Below are positions 25,669 to 36,931 of a DNA stretch of 64,000 nt, in pieces; position 1 is the stretch's first letter; each line of letters begins with the position of its first letter. A model generated the notes under the pieces. The model was given only the letters and a program-made list of their open reading frames with translations. It did no database searches and was not told the DNA's origin. The DNA comes from Bacteroidota bacterium (GTDB lineage Bacteria; Bacteroidota; Bacteroidia; Flavobacteriales_D; Sanyastnellaceae): assembly GCA_027619225.1 (NCBI GenBank), contig JAQCFW010000001.1, forward strand, positions 118,135-182,134, read 5' to 3'. A program made the translations under genes and the position numbers.

Positions 25669-26967
25669 TTAAAGCCCCAAAAGAACTTCATTAGGCTCTT
25701 TGCCACCGAAGAGCATAAGCTCAGGCTTTTCGAGGAGTTCCTTGACCAAGTAGAGGAAGCTTACGCTTTCCTTGCCGTCGACTATTCTGTGGTCATAGCT
25801 GAGAGCTACATACATGATTGGACGGATTTCAACCTTGCCATCGACAGCGACCGGTCTCTCCACAATATTGTGCATTCCGAGGATTGCGCTTTGGGGTGGG
25901 TTGATAATAGGTGTAGAAAGCATCGAACCGAAAACTCCACCGTTCGTGATGGTGAATGTTCCACCTTGCATCTCATCAACTGTAAGCTGTCCATCTCTGG
26001 CACGGACAGCAAGTCGTTTGATCTCTCCTTCTATTTCCGCTAAAGACATGACTTCTGCATTGCGAACAACCGGAACCATAAGACCTTTGGGAGAGCTCAC
26101 TGCAATACAAATATCTGCGTATTCGTGGAAAATTGCGTCCTTCCCGTCTATCATAGCGTTAACACCTGGAAATTTAGCCAGAGCAATGGTAACGGCCTTT
26201 GTGAAGAAACCCATGAAACCTAACCCCACTCCTTTTTCTTCCTTAAACTTATTCTTGTACTTCTTTCTAAGATCCATTATGGGCTTCATATCTACCTCGT
26301 TGAAAGTCGTAAGCATCGCAGTATCGTTCTTCACGCCTACAAGTCTTTCAGCTACTTTTCTTCGCAACATAGACATGCGCTCTGTACGTGTTTTGCGAGA
26401 ACCTGTCCATCCAGCTTTTGCTAAAGCCGCATTGGGGTCAAACCCAGCTGCGAGTGCTGACAAAACATCCTGTTTAAGCACCCGCCCATCTCTTCCTGAC
26501 CCGGAAATAGATCCAGTTGAAATCCCCTTATCTGCCATCATTTTAAGCGCTGCTGGAGACGTATGACCTTCAGCATAGCTACCTGTAGAAGTTTGGGGCG
26601 AAGATCGAACAAGAGATTCTGGAGTTGGCGCAGACGTGGAAACAGGGGCTTGGGGTGGTATAGGTGTTACAACTGTTGCTATTGCTGGTGCTGCAGCAAC
26701 TGGAGTAGGAGATCCAAGTGGTCTTTCAGCGTCAGTATCTATTAGGCAGCAAACGTCTCCAACAGGAACGACATCTCCTTCTTGTACTTTAATAGAAATA
26801 ATTCCAGCCATTTCAGCTGGCAACTCTAGCGTAGCCTTATCCGAATCTACTTCAGCAATGGCTTGGTCCTTTTCGACGTAATCTCCATCACTTACAAGCC
26901 AAGCAGCAATTTCTACTTCAGATATGCTCTCTCCTGGACTGGGGACTTTCATTTCAAGTATTGGCAT
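25669..26967 (-). CDS. odhB: 2-oxoglutarate dehydrogenase E2 (dihydrolipoyl succinyltransferase)
   Basis: E2 core of the 2-oxoglutarate dehydrogenase complex. The 432 residues are ordered as a lipoyl domain (about 1-80, lipoyl lysine in [10 protein letters not shown]), a Pro/Ala/Thr-rich linker (about 85-125), an E1/E3-binding domain ([13 protein letters not shown] onward, about 135-170) and the catalytic acyltransferase domain ending in [16 protein letters not shown] with the active His and Asp. It lies 11 bases after sucA on the same strand, so E1 and E2 are co-expressed; the E3 gene lpdA is at 34.2 kb. Confidence 0.96.
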   Translation of the reverse strand: MPILEMKVPSPGESISEVEIAAWLVSDGDYVEKDQAIAEVDSDKATLELPAEMAGIISIKVQEGDVVPVGDVCCLIDTDAERPLGSPTPVAAAPAIATVVTPIPPQAPVSTSAPTPESLVRSSPQTSTGSYAEGHTSPAALKMMADKGISTGSISGSGRDGRVLKQDVLSALAAGFDPNAALAKAGWTGSRKTRTERMSMLRRKVAERLVGVKNDTAMLTTFNEVDMKPIMDLRKKYKNKFKEEKGVGLGFMGFFTKAVTIALAKFPGVNAMIDGKDAIFHEYADICIAVSSPKGLMVPVVRNAEVMSLAEIEGEIKRLAVRARDGQLTVDEMQGGTFTITNGGVFGSMLSTPIINPPQSAILGMHNIVERPVAVDGKVEIRPIMYVALSYDHRIVDGKESVSFLYLVKELLEKPELMLFGGKEPNEVLLGL

Positions 26968-26978
26968 GATTCAATTTT

Positions 26979-29711
26979 TTAGTGAGCGTATTCAAGAACG
27001 GCGTTTATTATGGCGTCATGTCTACGTGCATCGATAAGAGGTGATCCCGAAGCAGTCGTTCCGCTAGCAGGTCGAGTAATGGCCTTTTCTAATTCTCCTT
27101 TATAATGAATAGATATAAACGGCCAAGCTCCCATATTTCTCGGTTCTTCTTGAAGCCAAACCACTTTTGCTTTCTTTCCATATCGCTTGACAATCTTATC
27201 AATAGCGCTTTCTGGGAATGGGTGGAGTTGTTCTATGCGCACTAAAGCTATGTTTTCCGTAATTTTAGAGTCCAGCAACTCAAATTTCTCGAGTACATCG
27301 TAATAGATTTTACCTGAGCACAGCATAATCGCATCGACTTTCTTAGCTTCGAGCGCTTTTCCCATGCGGGGATCGTCAATTACTTCGTTGAACTTACCCT
27401 TAGCGAGATCGCTCACTGTGGAAACTGCTTTCGGGTAGCGGAGTAATTTCTTAGGGGTAAATGCCACTAGCGGTTTGCGGAAAGGACGAACAACCTGTCG
27501 ACGTAAGAGGTGAAACATTTGGGCAGGAGTCGTGCAATTGGCGACAATAATATTTTCGCCAGATCCAAGTGTGAGGAATCTTTCAAGACGGCCTGAACTG
27601 TGTTCTGACCCCATGCCCTCGTAACCGTGAGGCAAAAGTAGAGTAAGACCATTCATTGTTCGCCACTTATCCTCCGTTGCACTTAAGAACTGATCCCAAA
27701 TAATTTGCGCTCCATTGTTAAAATCTCCAAATTGAGCTTCCCAAATCGTAAGCCCATTTGGTCGAGCAAACGCGTAACCGAAATCAAAACCTGCAACGGC
27801 ATATTCTGAAAGCAACGAGTTGTAGATACTTAATTCAGCCTGACCTTTCTTTAGATTGTTTAGAGGAATAATTTCCTCCTCATTGTCATCCGTCTTAAGA
27901 ACGGCGTGCCGATGTGAGAAGGTCCCTCTCTCTACATCTTGACCGCTAATTCTAACTGGGTGGCCTTCTAACAGTAAGGTTCCGTAAGCTAAAATTTCTG
28001 CCATACCCCAATCCAGTTTGTCTGAATCGAGCATTTGACGTCTATCCTTGAGGAGTTTTGCCACTTTCCTGAAGAATTTTTTACCATCAGGAAGAGTGCT
28101 TATTGAAATCGCTATCTCCACAATCTTCTTTGTAGGATAACTGGTGTCAGGAGAAGTTGTGAGTTCTTCGTGAGTGGCAGGTCGATAATCTTTCCAAATG
28201 TCAGATAAGAAATTCTCAACTGAATTGGTGTCCTTTTGTTTAGCTATACTGAGACCGTCTTCCATTTGGTCTATCTGAGCCTTCCTTAAAGTTGCTCCCT
28301 CTTCCACAGTCAAATTGCCGTCTGATATTAGCTGTGCAAGGTAAATTTCATATGGTGAACGATGGGATGCTATGGCTTTATAGAGCTTCGGCTGAGTAAA
28401 TTTAGGCTCATCACCCTCGTTGTGTCCATACTTTCTATAGCCTAATAAATCAACGAAAACGTCTCTATGGAAAGCCTGTCTATACTTAAGTGCTATTCTC
28501 ATTACTTGCACTACCGCCTCTGGGTCATCCGCATTTACGTGAAAAATTAAACTTTGAGTGACTTTTCCTATATCCGTGCAATAGGTAGAAGTTCGTGCGT
28601 CTAAGTAGTTCGTGGTAAAACCAATTTGGTTGTTTACAACGATATGAATCGTCCCGCCCGTTCTGTAACCTTCGAGTCCAGCCATTTGGACTACTTCATA
28701 AACAACTCCTTGACCAGCAATAGCAGCATCTCCATGAACTAAAATGGGGAGTACTGCATTTTCATCTCCTCCTCTTTCGTCTATTCTCGCACGAGAAATA
28801 CCCAGTACCACGGGGTCTACCGCTTCGAGGTGTGATGGATTTGGAGCAAGAGTTATCGCTACTTCGTTATCTGAATCAGTTTTTCTAGTGCATGAATGAC
28901 CTAAGTGATACTTTACATCACCTTCTATGTCGTCGTCGCCCTCAAAATCTTTGCCCTGAAATTCACTAAAAATATCTCTATACGATTTCCCTAATATGTG
29001 AGCAAGAGTACTTAACCGCCCTCTGTGAGCCATCCCTATTACGACCTCTTTAACGCCGTTCTTGGTTCCGTGCTCGATGAGAGTATCTAGAGCTGGGATA
29101 AGAGATTCACCACCTTCGAGAGAGAAACGCTTTTGGCCTACAAATTTCTTCTGAAGAAATTCCTCAAACAATGTTGCCTGGCTGATCTTTTTTAAGATAT
29201 GTAAGCGTTCGACAGCATCAAATTTCTTGCGTTTATCGAGCTCAATGTTTTTACGTATCCACTGCACCCGCTTCGGCTCGCGGATATACATATACTCCGT
29301 GCTGATACTATGACAGTATGTTTCTTCTAGATGGGCAATGATTTTATTAAGCGAAACTGGTCCCAAACCAATTTCATTTCCAGCCTGGAAAACGATCTCT
29401 AGATCGGAATTGTCTAACCCGTAATTTTCCAAAGAAAGGTCAGGAGAATAGGTGCGACGCGTGCGAACAGGATTGGTTAAAGTAAACAGGTGTCCTCGGG
29501 CTCTATATCCGTGGATTAGGTCGAGAACCTTAAATTCCTTGAGCGTTTGAGGAGAAGCGGCATCATCACTAAAATGAGAATTAGCCAAATCAAAGCCTGC
29601 AAAAAAAAGTCGCCAAGAGCGGTCAACAGAATCTGGTTTGTTGAGATATTGGGCGTATAATACGTCCAATTGCTTAGGGTCAACGTTGTTTAAAAACGAT
29701 AGTGGATCCAC
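26979..29711 (-). CDS. sucA: 2-oxoglutarate dehydrogenase E1
   Basis: Thiamine-diphosphate-dependent E1 of the TCA-cycle oxoglutarate dehydrogenase. The 910 residues match the family. The N-terminus has the E2-binding segment (FLNNVDPKQLDVLYAQYLN), followed by GMAHRGRLSTLAHILGKS, GDAAIAGQGVVYE with the cofactor loop, and VRIEQLHPFPE near the C-terminus. The start is GTG at 29711. A TAACTTCG box lies 28 bases upstream on the minus strand in the otherwise featureless 99-base gap to the polyprenyl synthase. Confidence 0.96.
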   Translation of the reverse strand: MDPLSFLNNVDPKQLDVLYAQYLNKPDSVDRSWRLFFAGFDLANSHFSDDAASPQTLKEFKVLDLIHGYRARGHLFTLTNPVRTRRTYSPDLSLENYGLDNSDLEIVFQAGNEIGLGPVSLNKIIAHLEETYCHSISTEYMYIREPKRVQWIRKNIELDKRKKFDAVERLHILKKISQATLFEEFLQKKFVGQKRFSLEGGESLIPALDTLIEHGTKNGVKEVVIGMAHRGRLSTLAHILGKSYRDIFSEFQGKDFEGDDDIEGDVKYHLGHSCTRKTDSDNEVAITLAPNPSHLEAVDPVVLGISRARIDERGGDENAVLPILVHGDAAIAGQGVVYEVVQMAGLEGYRTGGTIHIVVNNQIGFTTNYLDARTSTYCTDIGKVTQSLIFHVNADDPEAVVQVMRIALKYRQAFHRDVFVDLLGYRKYGHNEGDEPKFTQPKLYKAIASHRSPYEIYLAQLISDGNLTVEEGATLRKAQIDQMEDGLSIAKQKDTNSVENFLSDIWKDYRPATHEELTTSPDTSYPTKKIVEIAISISTLPDGKKFFRKVAKLLKDRRQMLDSDKLDWGMAEILAYGTLLLEGHPVRISGQDVERGTFSHRHAVLKTDDNEEEIIPLNNLKKGQAELSIYNSLLSEYAVAGFDFGYAFARPNGLTIWEAQFGDFNNGAQIIWDQFLSATEDKWRTMNGLTLLLPHGYEGMGSEHSSGRLERFLTLGSGENIIVANCTTPAQMFHLLRRQVVRPFRKPLVAFTPKKLLRYPKAVSTVSDLAKGKFNEVIDDPRMGKALEAKKVDAIMLCSGKIYYDVLEKFELLDSKITENIALVRIEQLHPFPESAIDKIVKRYGKKAKVVWLQEEPRNMGAWPFISIHYKGELEKAITRPASGTTASGSPLIDARRHDAIINAVLEYAH

Positions 29712-29739
29712 GCTAATGAATTAGTTAAAAATGCCAGGG

Positions 29740-29747
29740 CGAAGTTA
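29740..29747 (-). promoter_or_regulatory. possible -7 box (TAACTTCG) of sucA
   Basis: On the minus strand TAACTTCG, identical to the boxes before rbfA, ompH and yfiR, lies 28 bases ahead of the sucA GTG. No good -33 element was found. Confidence 0.35.
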
Positions 29748-29810
29748 CAACTGCTTAAACAATTGAGGGTAGGCTAATCTCACTAAATGTTAATCGATAA
29801 ATATATGGAT

Positions 29811-30761
29811 TCATGACGTGCGTTCTGTAACGGAACTAAGTAGGTTCTCAAACGTTTTAAGGTGGTCTGAACTAAGGTCAAGCTGAGATAGTGCGGTACG
29901 CGCATTTTCAGTATAAAACAACATTTTTTTACGAGCCGCAATGTCAGCCCCTGATTCGATCATGGCCGACTTTAAGAGTGATACTTTCTCTGTGTTTTCT
30001 AAACTATTCGAGAAATTTTCAGGCATCAATCCCTGCGCTTTTGTATAAAGCCAAATAAAAGTCTTCTTTTCCGAAAGTATATCGCCCCCAACCTTTTTTC
30101 CGGTGATTTTTGAATCTCCGAACGTGTCTAGGAGATCGTCTTGGATTTGAAATGCCAGTCCTGTTTGTTCTCCAAACTTATACCAAAGTTCAACCCTGTC
30201 CTTAGAAGCACCCGCAGAAATAGCCCCCATCGCGCATGAACAAGCCAATAAAACTGAGGTCTTTAATCGAATCATCTCAAGATAATGTTCTATCGTTACA
30301 TCGTTCATATTCTCGTATTCCATATCCAATTGCTGTCCTTCACAGACTTCACGAGAGGTTTTATTGTAGATTTTTAATATTTCGAGAAGTGCACTTTCAT
30401 TAACGTCTTCAAGTGAAATACTTGCCAGAGTAAACATCGCATCACCACTCAAAATAGCCGCGTCTTCACCATAAACTTTGTGGACCGTCAATTGCCCTCG
30501 CCTTAGTGGAGCCTTATCCATAATATCGTCATGCATAAGTGTGAAGTTGTGAAACAACTCCACTGCGATTGCTGCTGGCATAGCTTTTTCAATCGAAGAA
30601 CCCTCGGCTTCACAAACAGAAAGTGCTAAAAGTGGTCTAATTCGTTTCCCGTGGATATTTAACAGATACTGAATCGGTGCGTAAAGTCCGTCAGATGGAA
30701 ATTCGGACAGAAACTTGTTAAGTCCCACACTGAATTTTTCATAAAGGGTTAATGTTGACAT
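29811..30761 (-). CDS. Trans-polyprenyl diphosphate synthase
   Basis: All-trans isoprenoid chain synthase (FPP/GGPP or longer), 316 residues. It has the first aspartate-rich motif MHDDIMD (D78, D79, D82) with the RRG following, the second motif QIQDDLLDTFGD (about residues 205-216), and GKRIRPLL near the N-terminus. Two residues before the first DDxxD are Leu/Met rather than bulky aromatics, so a product longer than FPP is possible, but chain length cannot be set from sequence alone. It lies 16 bases after rmlA in a leftward operon with the RND protein. Confidence 0.93.
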   Translation of the reverse strand: MSTLTLYEKFSVGLNKFLSEFPSDGLYAPIQYLLNIHGKRIRPLLALSVCEAEGSSIEKAMPAAIAVELFHNFTLMHDDIMDKAPLRRGQLTVHKVYGEDAAILSGDAMFTLASISLEDVNESALLEILKIYNKTSREVCEGQQLDMEYENMNDVTIEHYLEMIRLKTSVLLACSCAMGAISAGASKDRVELWYKFGEQTGLAFQIQDDLLDTFGDSKITGKKVGGDILSEKKTFIWLYTKAQGLMPENFSNSLENTEKVSLLKSAMIESGADIAARKKMLFYTENARTALSQLDLSSDHLKTFENLLSSVTERTS

Positions 30762-30777
30762 CCTGTTCCTCCTTCTT

Positions 30778-31650
30778 TTATCTGGACTTTTTTGCTATTT
30801 GAGCAAGAAGGTAATCTCCATATCCGCTTTTGAGTAGTGGATGTGCTAGCTCCTTCAATTCCGCATCGCTGATATAGCCCATTCTCCATGCAACTTCTTC
30901 AATGCTACCGATTTTAAGACCTTGTCTTTGTTCTACTACCTGGACGTATTGCGAGGCTGCGTGAAGACTTTCGTGTGTCCCAGTATCTAACCAGGCCATA
31001 TTTCTATTCAGCTTGCTAACCTTGAGTTTACCTCGTTCTAAATACGCTCTGTTTATATCCGTAATCTCATACTCTCCTCGAGCGCTTGGCTTGAGTTTTT
31101 TTGCAATCTCAACAACGTGATTGTCGTAGAAATACAGGCCTGGAATAGCGAAATTAGACTTAGGGTTAGCGGGCTTCTCCTCCAAGCTTATAGCATTACC
31201 TTCCTCATCGAAATCTACCACTCCGTACCTCTCTGGGTCACGAACATAGCAAGCGTATATGAGAGCGCCTTCTGTGGGAATATTGGAGCGCATTTGGCGT
31301 CCAAAATGATTGCCATGGAAGATGTTGTCTCCTAAAACTAGCGCTACATTGCTATCTCCTATAAATTTCTCGCCTATCACAAATGCCTGAGCGAGACCAT
31401 TAGGAACCTCTTGCACAGCATACTCAAAAGTACATCCAAGCTGAGATCCATCACCCAAAAGTCTTTTAAAAGCATCTGAATCTTCTGGGGTCGTAATGAT
31501 TAGAATCTCTCTAATTCCCGCTAACATAAGCGTCGAAATAGGGTAGTAAATCATAGGTTTATCGAAGACAGGCATAAGCTGTTTACTCACTGCTTTCGTA
31601 AGGGGCCAAAGTCGAGTGCCGCTACCTCCAGCTAAAATTATCCCTTTCAT
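30778..31650 (-). CDS. rmlA: Glucose-1-phosphate thymidylyltransferase
   Basis: Makes dTDP-glucose from glucose-1-phosphate and dTTP, the committed step to dTDP-rhamnose and related sugars. The 290 residues include the [12 protein letters not shown] nucleotide loop, [24 protein letters not shown], and [10 protein letters not shown], all standard. Upstream, the RND-family gene overlaps it by 4 bases. Its substrate would come from a phosphoglucomutase and its pathway ends at RmlD; those two activities are fused in the protein encoded at 10.6-13.2 kb. Confidence 0.96.
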   Translation of the reverse strand: MKGIILAGGSGTRLWPLTKAVSKQLMPVFDKPMIYYPISTLMLAGIREILIITTPEDSDAFKRLLGDGSQLGCTFEYAVQEVPNGLAQAFVIGEKFIGDSNVALVLGDNIFHGNHFGRQMRSNIPTEGALIYACYVRDPERYGVVDFDEEGNAISLEEKPANPKSNFAIPGLYFYDNHVVEIAKKLKPSARGEYEITDINRAYLERGKLKVSKLNRNMAWLDTGTHESLHAASQYVQVVEQRQGLKIGSIEEVAWRMGYISDAELKELAHPLLKSGYGDYLLAQIAKKSR

Positions 31651-34157
31651 GAGTCTAATTTACGTCGTTTAACTAAATCTTCGTGCGACTCCTCACCTTT
31701 ACCTGGAGTGATTCCAAATTGTACCTTTAATTTCTCAAGTTCGATATCGTCCTCCTCGTCTATTAACTCCATCATAGGCTCTTTGAAAGATTTGGTGGTA
31801 ATGAATTTCTCGAAACTAAGTAGCAAGGACGGGAGGAGGAGGAGGTTAGCGAACATCGCTACGAAAAGCGTTACACTTACGAGGACTCCTAAAGAGCGAG
31901 TACCATCGAATTCAGACATAGAAAACATCATGAACCCACTAAAGAGAACGATAGAGGTGTACATCATACTAACTCCTGTTTCTTCAACTGCGAGAATGAC
32001 TGCTCTCTTGATATTCCAGTTTAAGCGAGTGAGTTCTTGCCTGTATTTCGCAAGGAAGTGAATGGTATCATCAATGGAAATACCGAAGGCGATAGAGAAC
32101 ACGAGGATGGTAGATGGTTTTATCGGGATGCCCGTCCAGCCCATTACTCCAGCAGTAAAAAGCAGGGGCATGATGTTAGGAATCAAGGCAATAAACACCA
32201 TTCGGACCGAGGTGAATAGGAGGGCCATTAAAAGGGCTATCAAGGTGATTGCAAGGGAAATGCTGATTGCGAGGTTTTTTACGAGATAGTGAGTCCCCTC
32301 TAGCAATACGATACTTGTTCCGGTCAAAGTCACGTCGTACTTATCTTTTGGGAATATGGAGTCTATGCGGGGGCGCAAATCGTCCATTAAGGCGTCCATT
32401 TCCAGTGTGCCGATATCGGCAATTTGGGCAGAAATACGAGTTATCGTTTTCGAAGAATCGAGAAAATTCCTCAAAACACTAGACGCGTTTTCGCTGCCCT
32501 GAGCTTTCGTTTCAGTCCTACGAGTGTACGAGCGAAGTGTCATCTTCTCTCTACTAGAAATCGGAAGACGGTAACCTGATCTCTTGCCGTTATTTAAAGC
32601 CTGCATGGCGAATTTCGTTGCATCTACTGCAGACATACTTCTGCTGAACTCGGAATATTCCGCTAACAAGTTCTGCATACGTTCTATCTTCTTAAGGTTC
32701 TCAAGTGACAATGCATCGCCATCTTCCCCAGAATCAATAAGCATCTCAAATGGCATTACCCCATGGAAATTATCCTCTATCCAAGCCAGATCAGTTTTAA
32801 CCCTATCATTGTCTGGGAGGTCATCGACGATATTACCAGTCGTTTTCATCTGCACCATTCCTAAAGTAGAAAGTCCTAAAACAACAACAGTAACGAGATA
32901 CACAAAGCGTCTTCTCACTTGAATGAGATGTGTAAACACCTGTACAATGTTGAAAACCCACTTGCGATCTAGGTGGGACGTTTGGCGTTCAGCCGGAGGA
33001 GGGAGAAGAGTAAGAAGCGTGGGAATCAGTGTTATGGAAATCAGGAAGACCGCTAAAATATTAAGAGCCGCAATCGTCCCGAAATCTTTCAATACGTCGC
33101 TCTCAGTGAACATGAAAGTCGCAAAACCCAACGCAGTTGTAATGTTTGTTAGTAGTGTCGCATTCCCCACCTTCGTAATCATCCTTTGCAAAGCCATCGC
33201 TTTGTTCCCATGCTTCTTATATTCCGCGTGATACTTGTTCAGCAGATAGATACAATTGGGTACTCCTATAACGATTATTAAAGGAGGGATAAGGGACATC
33301 AGGAGCGTGATGGGGAAGTCGAAAAAAGCGATCGATGCCGTAGACCAAACAACACCTATCGCGACAACACTCAAACAAACCACTGCCGTGATAAAGTTTC
33401 TAAAGAAGAGGAGTAAGAGTAAGAAGGTTACGAAAAGCGCCGCACCGATAAACAAACCTATCTCACCTTTAATTTTATTCGTCATTTGGATTCTAACGAA
33501 AGGAAGTCCACTTATGTAGACTTTCATCCCCGTTTCCTCGCTCCATTTATCGGCAAGGGCTGTAATATCCTCAACCACTGTCCCTCTATTTTCAGAGTTA
33601 AAAAGCACGGGGTCTATGAAGACCATCATCAGGGTCGCGTCAGACCTGTCAGAGAAAAGCAACCCATCATAGAATGGTAAATTCCTCAGTTTAGAGAAGA
33701 TTTCATCTATCCTTTCTTGGCTTAAAGCGGGGCCTCCTCTTGTTAAATCAGATGCCAACGGCACGACTTTAAAAGTCGCATCAGAAGTGTCCTTCTCAAC
33801 GGCAAAAGCGTGATTAATACTGAAAACAGAGTCAATAATTTGAGTCTCCACTCCGTCCACTACAACTCTCACATCACGGATATCTTCAGCAAGATGATAC
33901 CAATCCTGGAAGCCTTCTGCATCATAAATCTTCGTATTCTCAATTCCGAGAACGAGTAAATTCCCATCCGCCCCGAAATGCTCTAGAAACCTAATGTGGT
34001 CGATGTATGTAGAATCATCCTCAGGCAACAACCCACCGAACTCATAAACAAGTCTAAGTTTCGGGATGTAAGTCGCCATAAAAACTGTCATACCACCAAG
34101 TGCGATAAGCACCGCAAAACGGTAGCGCAATAAAATTGAAGCTATTTTTGACCACAT
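31647..34157 (-). CDS. RND/MMPL-family exporter
   Basis: Large inner-membrane transporter of the RND superfamily, MMPL/patched branch, 836 residues from the ATG at 34157. It shows the two-fold repeat: helix 1 (about 8-30), periplasmic loop (about 35-205), helices 2-6 (about 210-370), then helix 7, a second periplasmic loop and a second helix bundle with [20 protein letters not shown] (the proton-relay region). The ORF can be extended 17 codons to a GTG at 34208, but that adds a Cys-rich stretch and no helix, so I prefer the ATG. The substrate is unknown; relatives export lipids or hydrophobic compounds. Confidence 0.87.
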   Translation of the reverse strand: MWSKIASILLRYRFAVLIALGGMTVFMATYIPKLRLVYEFGGLLPEDDSTYIDHIRFLEHFGADGNLLVLGIENTKIYDAEGFQDWYHLAEDIRDVRVVVDGVETQIIDSVFSINHAFAVEKDTSDATFKVVPLASDLTRGGPALSQERIDEIFSKLRNLPFYDGLLFSDRSDATLMMVFIDPVLFNSENRGTVVEDITALADKWSEETGMKVYISGLPFVRIQMTNKIKGEIGLFIGAALFVTFLLLLLFFRNFITAVVCLSVVAIGVVWSTASIAFFDFPITLLMSLIPPLIIVIGVPNCIYLLNKYHAEYKKHGNKAMALQRMITKVGNATLLTNITTALGFATFMFTESDVLKDFGTIAALNILAVFLISITLIPTLLTLLPPPAERQTSHLDRKWVFNIVQVFTHLIQVRRRFVYLVTVVVLGLSTLGMVQMKTTGNIVDDLPDNDRVKTDLAWIEDNFHGVMPFEMLIDSGEDGDALSLENLKKIERMQNLLAEYSEFSRSMSAVDATKFAMQALNNGKRSGYRLPISSREKMTLRSYTRRTETKAQGSENASSVLRNFLDSSKTITRISAQIADIGTLEMDALMDDLRPRIDSIFPKDKYDVTLTGTSIVLLEGTHYLVKNLAISISLAITLIALLMALLFTSVRMVFIALIPNIMPLLFTAGVMGWTGIPIKPSTILVFSIAFGISIDDTIHFLAKYRQELTRLNWNIKRAVILAVEETGVSMMYTSIVLFSGFMMFSMSEFDGTRSLGVLVSVTLFVAMFANLLLLPSLLLSFEKFITTKSFKEPMMELIDEEDDIELEKLKVQFGITPGKGEESHEDLVKRRKLDS

Positions 34158-34219
34158 CTGCCCGACAAAGAAACGACAGAGCGGGCAAGAGTTGGCTACC
34201 TTTGTCACCTAATTGCATC

Positions 34220-34227
34220 TAATTTTG
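34220..34227 (+). promoter_or_regulatory. -7 box (TAATTTTG) of lpdA
   Basis: A perfect TAnnTTTG 8 bases before the lpdA ATG. A second perfect match, TACCTTTG, is at 34197-34204, and its TTTG may serve as a closely spaced upstream element. The very short leader is in line with the window's pattern. Confidence 0.45.
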
Positions 34228-34235
34228 CAACTGTT

Positions 34236-35639
34236 ATGGAATCGTACGACGCAATCGTTATCGGAAGTGGTCCTGGAGGCTACGTAGCAGCTATCCGATC
34301 TGCACAACTTGGTAATAAAACTGCTATTATTGAGAAGTACTCAACCTTAGGTGGAACCTGCCTCAACGTAGGGTGTATTCCTTCGAAAGCTCTACTCGAC
34401 AGTTCTGAACATTATCACCGTGCTAAAGAGCAATTCTCTGCTCATGGAATCGGAGTGGGTACGTTATCTCTTGATTTCCCTCAAATGGTAAGCCGTAAAA
34501 ATGAAGTGGTCGGTGATACTACTGCCGGCATTAACTTCCTGATGAAAAAGAACAACATCGACGTTCACCACGGCCTCGGAGCTTTCGTAGATTCTCACTC
34601 CGTTTCTGTCACTCCTACTAAAGGCGCTGTGTACCATCTGGGTGCAAAAAACATCATCATTGCTACCGGCTCTAAGCCTGGCTCCCTCCCATTTATCGAA
34701 ATTGATAAAAAACGTATCATCACTTCTACTGAAGCTCTTTCTCTTGCCAAACTCCCCAAATCTCTTATCGTCATAGGAGGCGGTGTTATCGGGCTAGAGT
34801 TAGGATCTGTATATGCTCGTCTCGGAACGGAAGTTACCGTGATCGAATATATGGATGCGTTAATTCCCAATATGGATAGAACGCTCGGAAAAGATCTACT
34901 TCGATCATTGAAAAAACTAGGGATGAAGTTTCATCTTAAAACCGGAGTGAAAGAGGTCAAAGCTGCAGGGCGAAGCGTCACAGTAAAGGCCGACAATAAA
35001 AAAGGCGAAGAATTAACTTTTAAAGCAGAATACTGCCTTGTAAGTGTTGGGCGCAAACCGTTTACTGATGGTCTCAACCTTGAAGCCGTCGGCATCTATA
35101 CTGACGAGCGCGGAATGATTCCAGTAGATGGAAACCTTCGCACATCTCAACCCCATATCTATGCTATAGGCGACGTTATTAAAGGCGCCATGCTCGCTCA
35201 CAAGGCTGAAGAGGAGGGTGTGTTTGTGGCAGAAACAATTAACGGCGAAAATCCACACATAGACTACAACCTCATCCCGGGAGTTGTTTACACTTGGCCT
35301 GAAGTTGCATCTGTAGGCCGCTCCGAGGAGCAGTTAAAAGCTGATAAAGTCAATTATAAGGTGGGGTCTTTCCCTTTTAAAGCCAGCGGACGTGCTCGTG
35401 CGAGTATGGATACTGACGGACAAGTTAAAGTTTTAGCTCATGCAGAAACGGATGAAATTCTTGGGGTTCATATGATAGGCCCTCGAGCAGCCGACATGAT
35501 CGCCGAAGCTGTCGTCGCAATGGAATTCCGTGCTTCCGCAGAAGACATCTCCCGCATGAGTCATGCCCACCCTACATTCACCGAAGCTCTGAAGGAAGCC
35601 GCTCTTGCAGCTACTGGGGATAGGGCACTTCACATTTAA
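34236..35639 (+). CDS. lpdA: Dihydrolipoyl dehydrogenase (E3)
   Basis: FAD- and NAD-dependent E3 subunit of 2-oxo-acid dehydrogenase complexes. The 467 residues have the GSGPGGYVAAIRSAQLG FAD loop, the redox disulfide GGTCLNVGCIPSK (two Cys, five apart), IVIGGGVIGLELGSVYARLG for NAD, and HAHPTFTEALKEA with the catalytic His-Glu pair near the C-terminus. It probably serves the OdhA/OdhB complex encoded 5-8 kb to the left. pabB begins 14 bases after its stop. Confidence 0.97.
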   Translation: MESYDAIVIGSGPGGYVAAIRSAQLGNKTAIIEKYSTLGGTCLNVGCIPSKALLDSSEHYHRAKEQFSAHGIGVGTLSLDFPQMVSRKNEVVGDTTAGINFLMKKNNIDVHHGLGAFVDSHSVSVTPTKGAVYHLGAKNIIIATGSKPGSLPFIEIDKKRIITSTEALSLAKLPKSLIVIGGGVIGLELGSVYARLGTEVTVIEYMDALIPNMDRTLGKDLLRSLKKLGMKFHLKTGVKEVKAAGRSVTVKADNKKGEELTFKAEYCLVSVGRKPFTDGLNLEAVGIYTDERGMIPVDGNLRTSQPHIYAIGDVIKGAMLAHKAEEEGVFVAETINGENPHIDYNLIPGVVYTWPEVASVGRSEEQLKADKVNYKVGSFPFKASGRARASMDTDGQVKVLAHAETDEILGVHMIGPRAADMIAEAVVAMEFRASAEDISRMSHAHPTFTEALKEAALAATGDRALHI

Positions 35640-35653
35640 AACATCATTCCTAA

Positions 35654-36889
35654 GTGCACGTCCCTGATTTAAATTCTCTCTGTGAAAGTGAATCTCACGT
35701 TGTACTTCTTTTTGACCCAACTCCAAACGCCTTTTGCTACTTAGGTATTGGATCCAAACGTGAACTTCTTTTCGAAAAACCCCAACCTGGTATTCTCAAG
35801 GCTCTCGAAGCTTTTAGTAAATCGGGAGGTTCTTGGACTTTCGGATGGCTTGGATATGATCTAAAAAACGAAATCGAGCATCTTGAAACTCGCAACCCAA
35901 GCCCTCTAGGCCATCCCGTCCTCGCTTGGTGGGAGCCTGAAATCGCAATTAGATTTTCTGATTCATCTGTAGAAATTTTAAGTGGTGACAAAGATGACCC
36001 TCGAATGATAGAAGCACTTGAGTCAATTAAAAGGGAGAGTAAAGTTCAGGAAGTGATTCGAGGAGAAATGGTTTGGTCTTGGAAGAAAGCTGACTATTTC
36101 AAGGCATTAGACGAGGTAAAACGACTGATCCAACAGGGCGACGTGTACGAACTCAACCTTTGCATGCCCCTCAAAGGACGGGCCGATTCAAATGCGAGCT
36201 GGCCCCTGTTCCGTCGCCTAAAAAGCCTAACCCAAGCCCCATTCAGTGCATACTTACAGTGCGGGTCTTACCGAATTATGAGCGGAAGCCCAGAGCGGTT
36301 TTTAAAGAAAGAAGCAGGGCGACTCATCTCTCAACCCATAAAAGGAACGGTCCGTAGAGGAGACTCACCCGAAGAAGATAAGGCCCTTGCCCACGCACTT
36401 CAGAGCAGCGAAAAGGAACGAGCAGAAAACGTGATGATTGTAGATCTCGTTCGAAACGACCTGAGTCGTGTCGCTGAAAAGGCCTCTGTAGAAGTAACTG
36501 ATCTTTGCAGCATTTATTCTGTAGAAACTGTACATCAAATGGTTTCCACCATCGAATGTAGCATCTCCCCTGAAAAAGGACTTTCAGAGATCCTTCGCGC
36601 CACCTTTCCCATGGGATCAATGACGGGGGCACCGAAAATATCCGCCATGAAACACATAGATAGACTTGAATTAGAAGGACGTGGCGCTTATTCCGGATCC
36701 ATTGGTTACATATCTCCCACTGGCGATTTCGATTTTAACGTACTCATTCGTTCCCTTTTCCACAACTCTCTGTCGGAGGTTTTGATATCTAATGTCGGAG
36801 GGGCAATTACGTCCTTGAGCGATCCCGAACAAGAATACCAAGAATGCCATCTAAAAGCTGATGCAATTATTAAAACAGTAAATTTTTAA
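35654..36889 (+). CDS. pabB: Aminodeoxychorismate synthase component I
   Basis: Chorismate-utilising enzyme making 4-amino-4-deoxychorismate for folate. The 411 residues end in the chorismate-binding domain with SGSPERFL, PIKGT (about nt 36335-36349), VDLVRNDLSRV and MTGAPKISAM. The lysine in PIKGT, where anthranilate synthase has PIAGT, marks this as PabB rather than TrpE. The start is GTG at 35654 close behind lpdA; no glutamine amidotransferase (PabA) gene is adjacent. Confidence 0.92.
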   Translation: MHVPDLNSLCESESHVVLLFDPTPNAFCYLGIGSKRELLFEKPQPGILKALEAFSKSGGSWTFGWLGYDLKNEIEHLETRNPSPLGHPVLAWWEPEIAIRFSDSSVEILSGDKDDPRMIEALESIKRESKVQEVIRGEMVWSWKKADYFKALDEVKRLIQQGDVYELNLCMPLKGRADSNASWPLFRRLKSLTQAPFSAYLQCGSYRIMSGSPERFLKKEAGRLISQPIKGTVRRGDSPEEDKALAHALQSSEKERAENVMIVDLVRNDLSRVAEKASVEVTDLCSIYSVETVHQMVSTIECSISPEKGLSEILRATFPMGSMTGAPKISAMKHIDRLELEGRGAYSGSIGYISPTGDFDFNVLIRSLFHNSLSEVLISNVGGAITSLSDPEQEYQECHLKADAIIKTVNF

Positions 36890-36904
36890 TTCCGCATCAC
36901 TTTG

Positions 36905-36912
36905 TATATTCG
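36905..36912 (+). promoter_or_regulatory. possible -7 box (TATATTCG) of tilS
   Basis: TATATTCG, one base off TAnnTTTG, 19 bases before the tilS ATG; no -33 partner was seen. Confidence 0.25.
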
Positions 36913-36931
36913 ACAAATTTGAAGATTCAAG

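Noticed and set aside
25694..25713. GCTCTT/AAGAGC inverted repeat near the odhB 3' end
   Set aside because: Only 6 bp, inside the coding sequence, with no T-run; likely chance.
34158..34208. GTG start giving 17 extra residues on the RND exporter
   Set aside because: The added stretch has three cysteines and no match to the family; the ATG at 34157 directly precedes the first helix.
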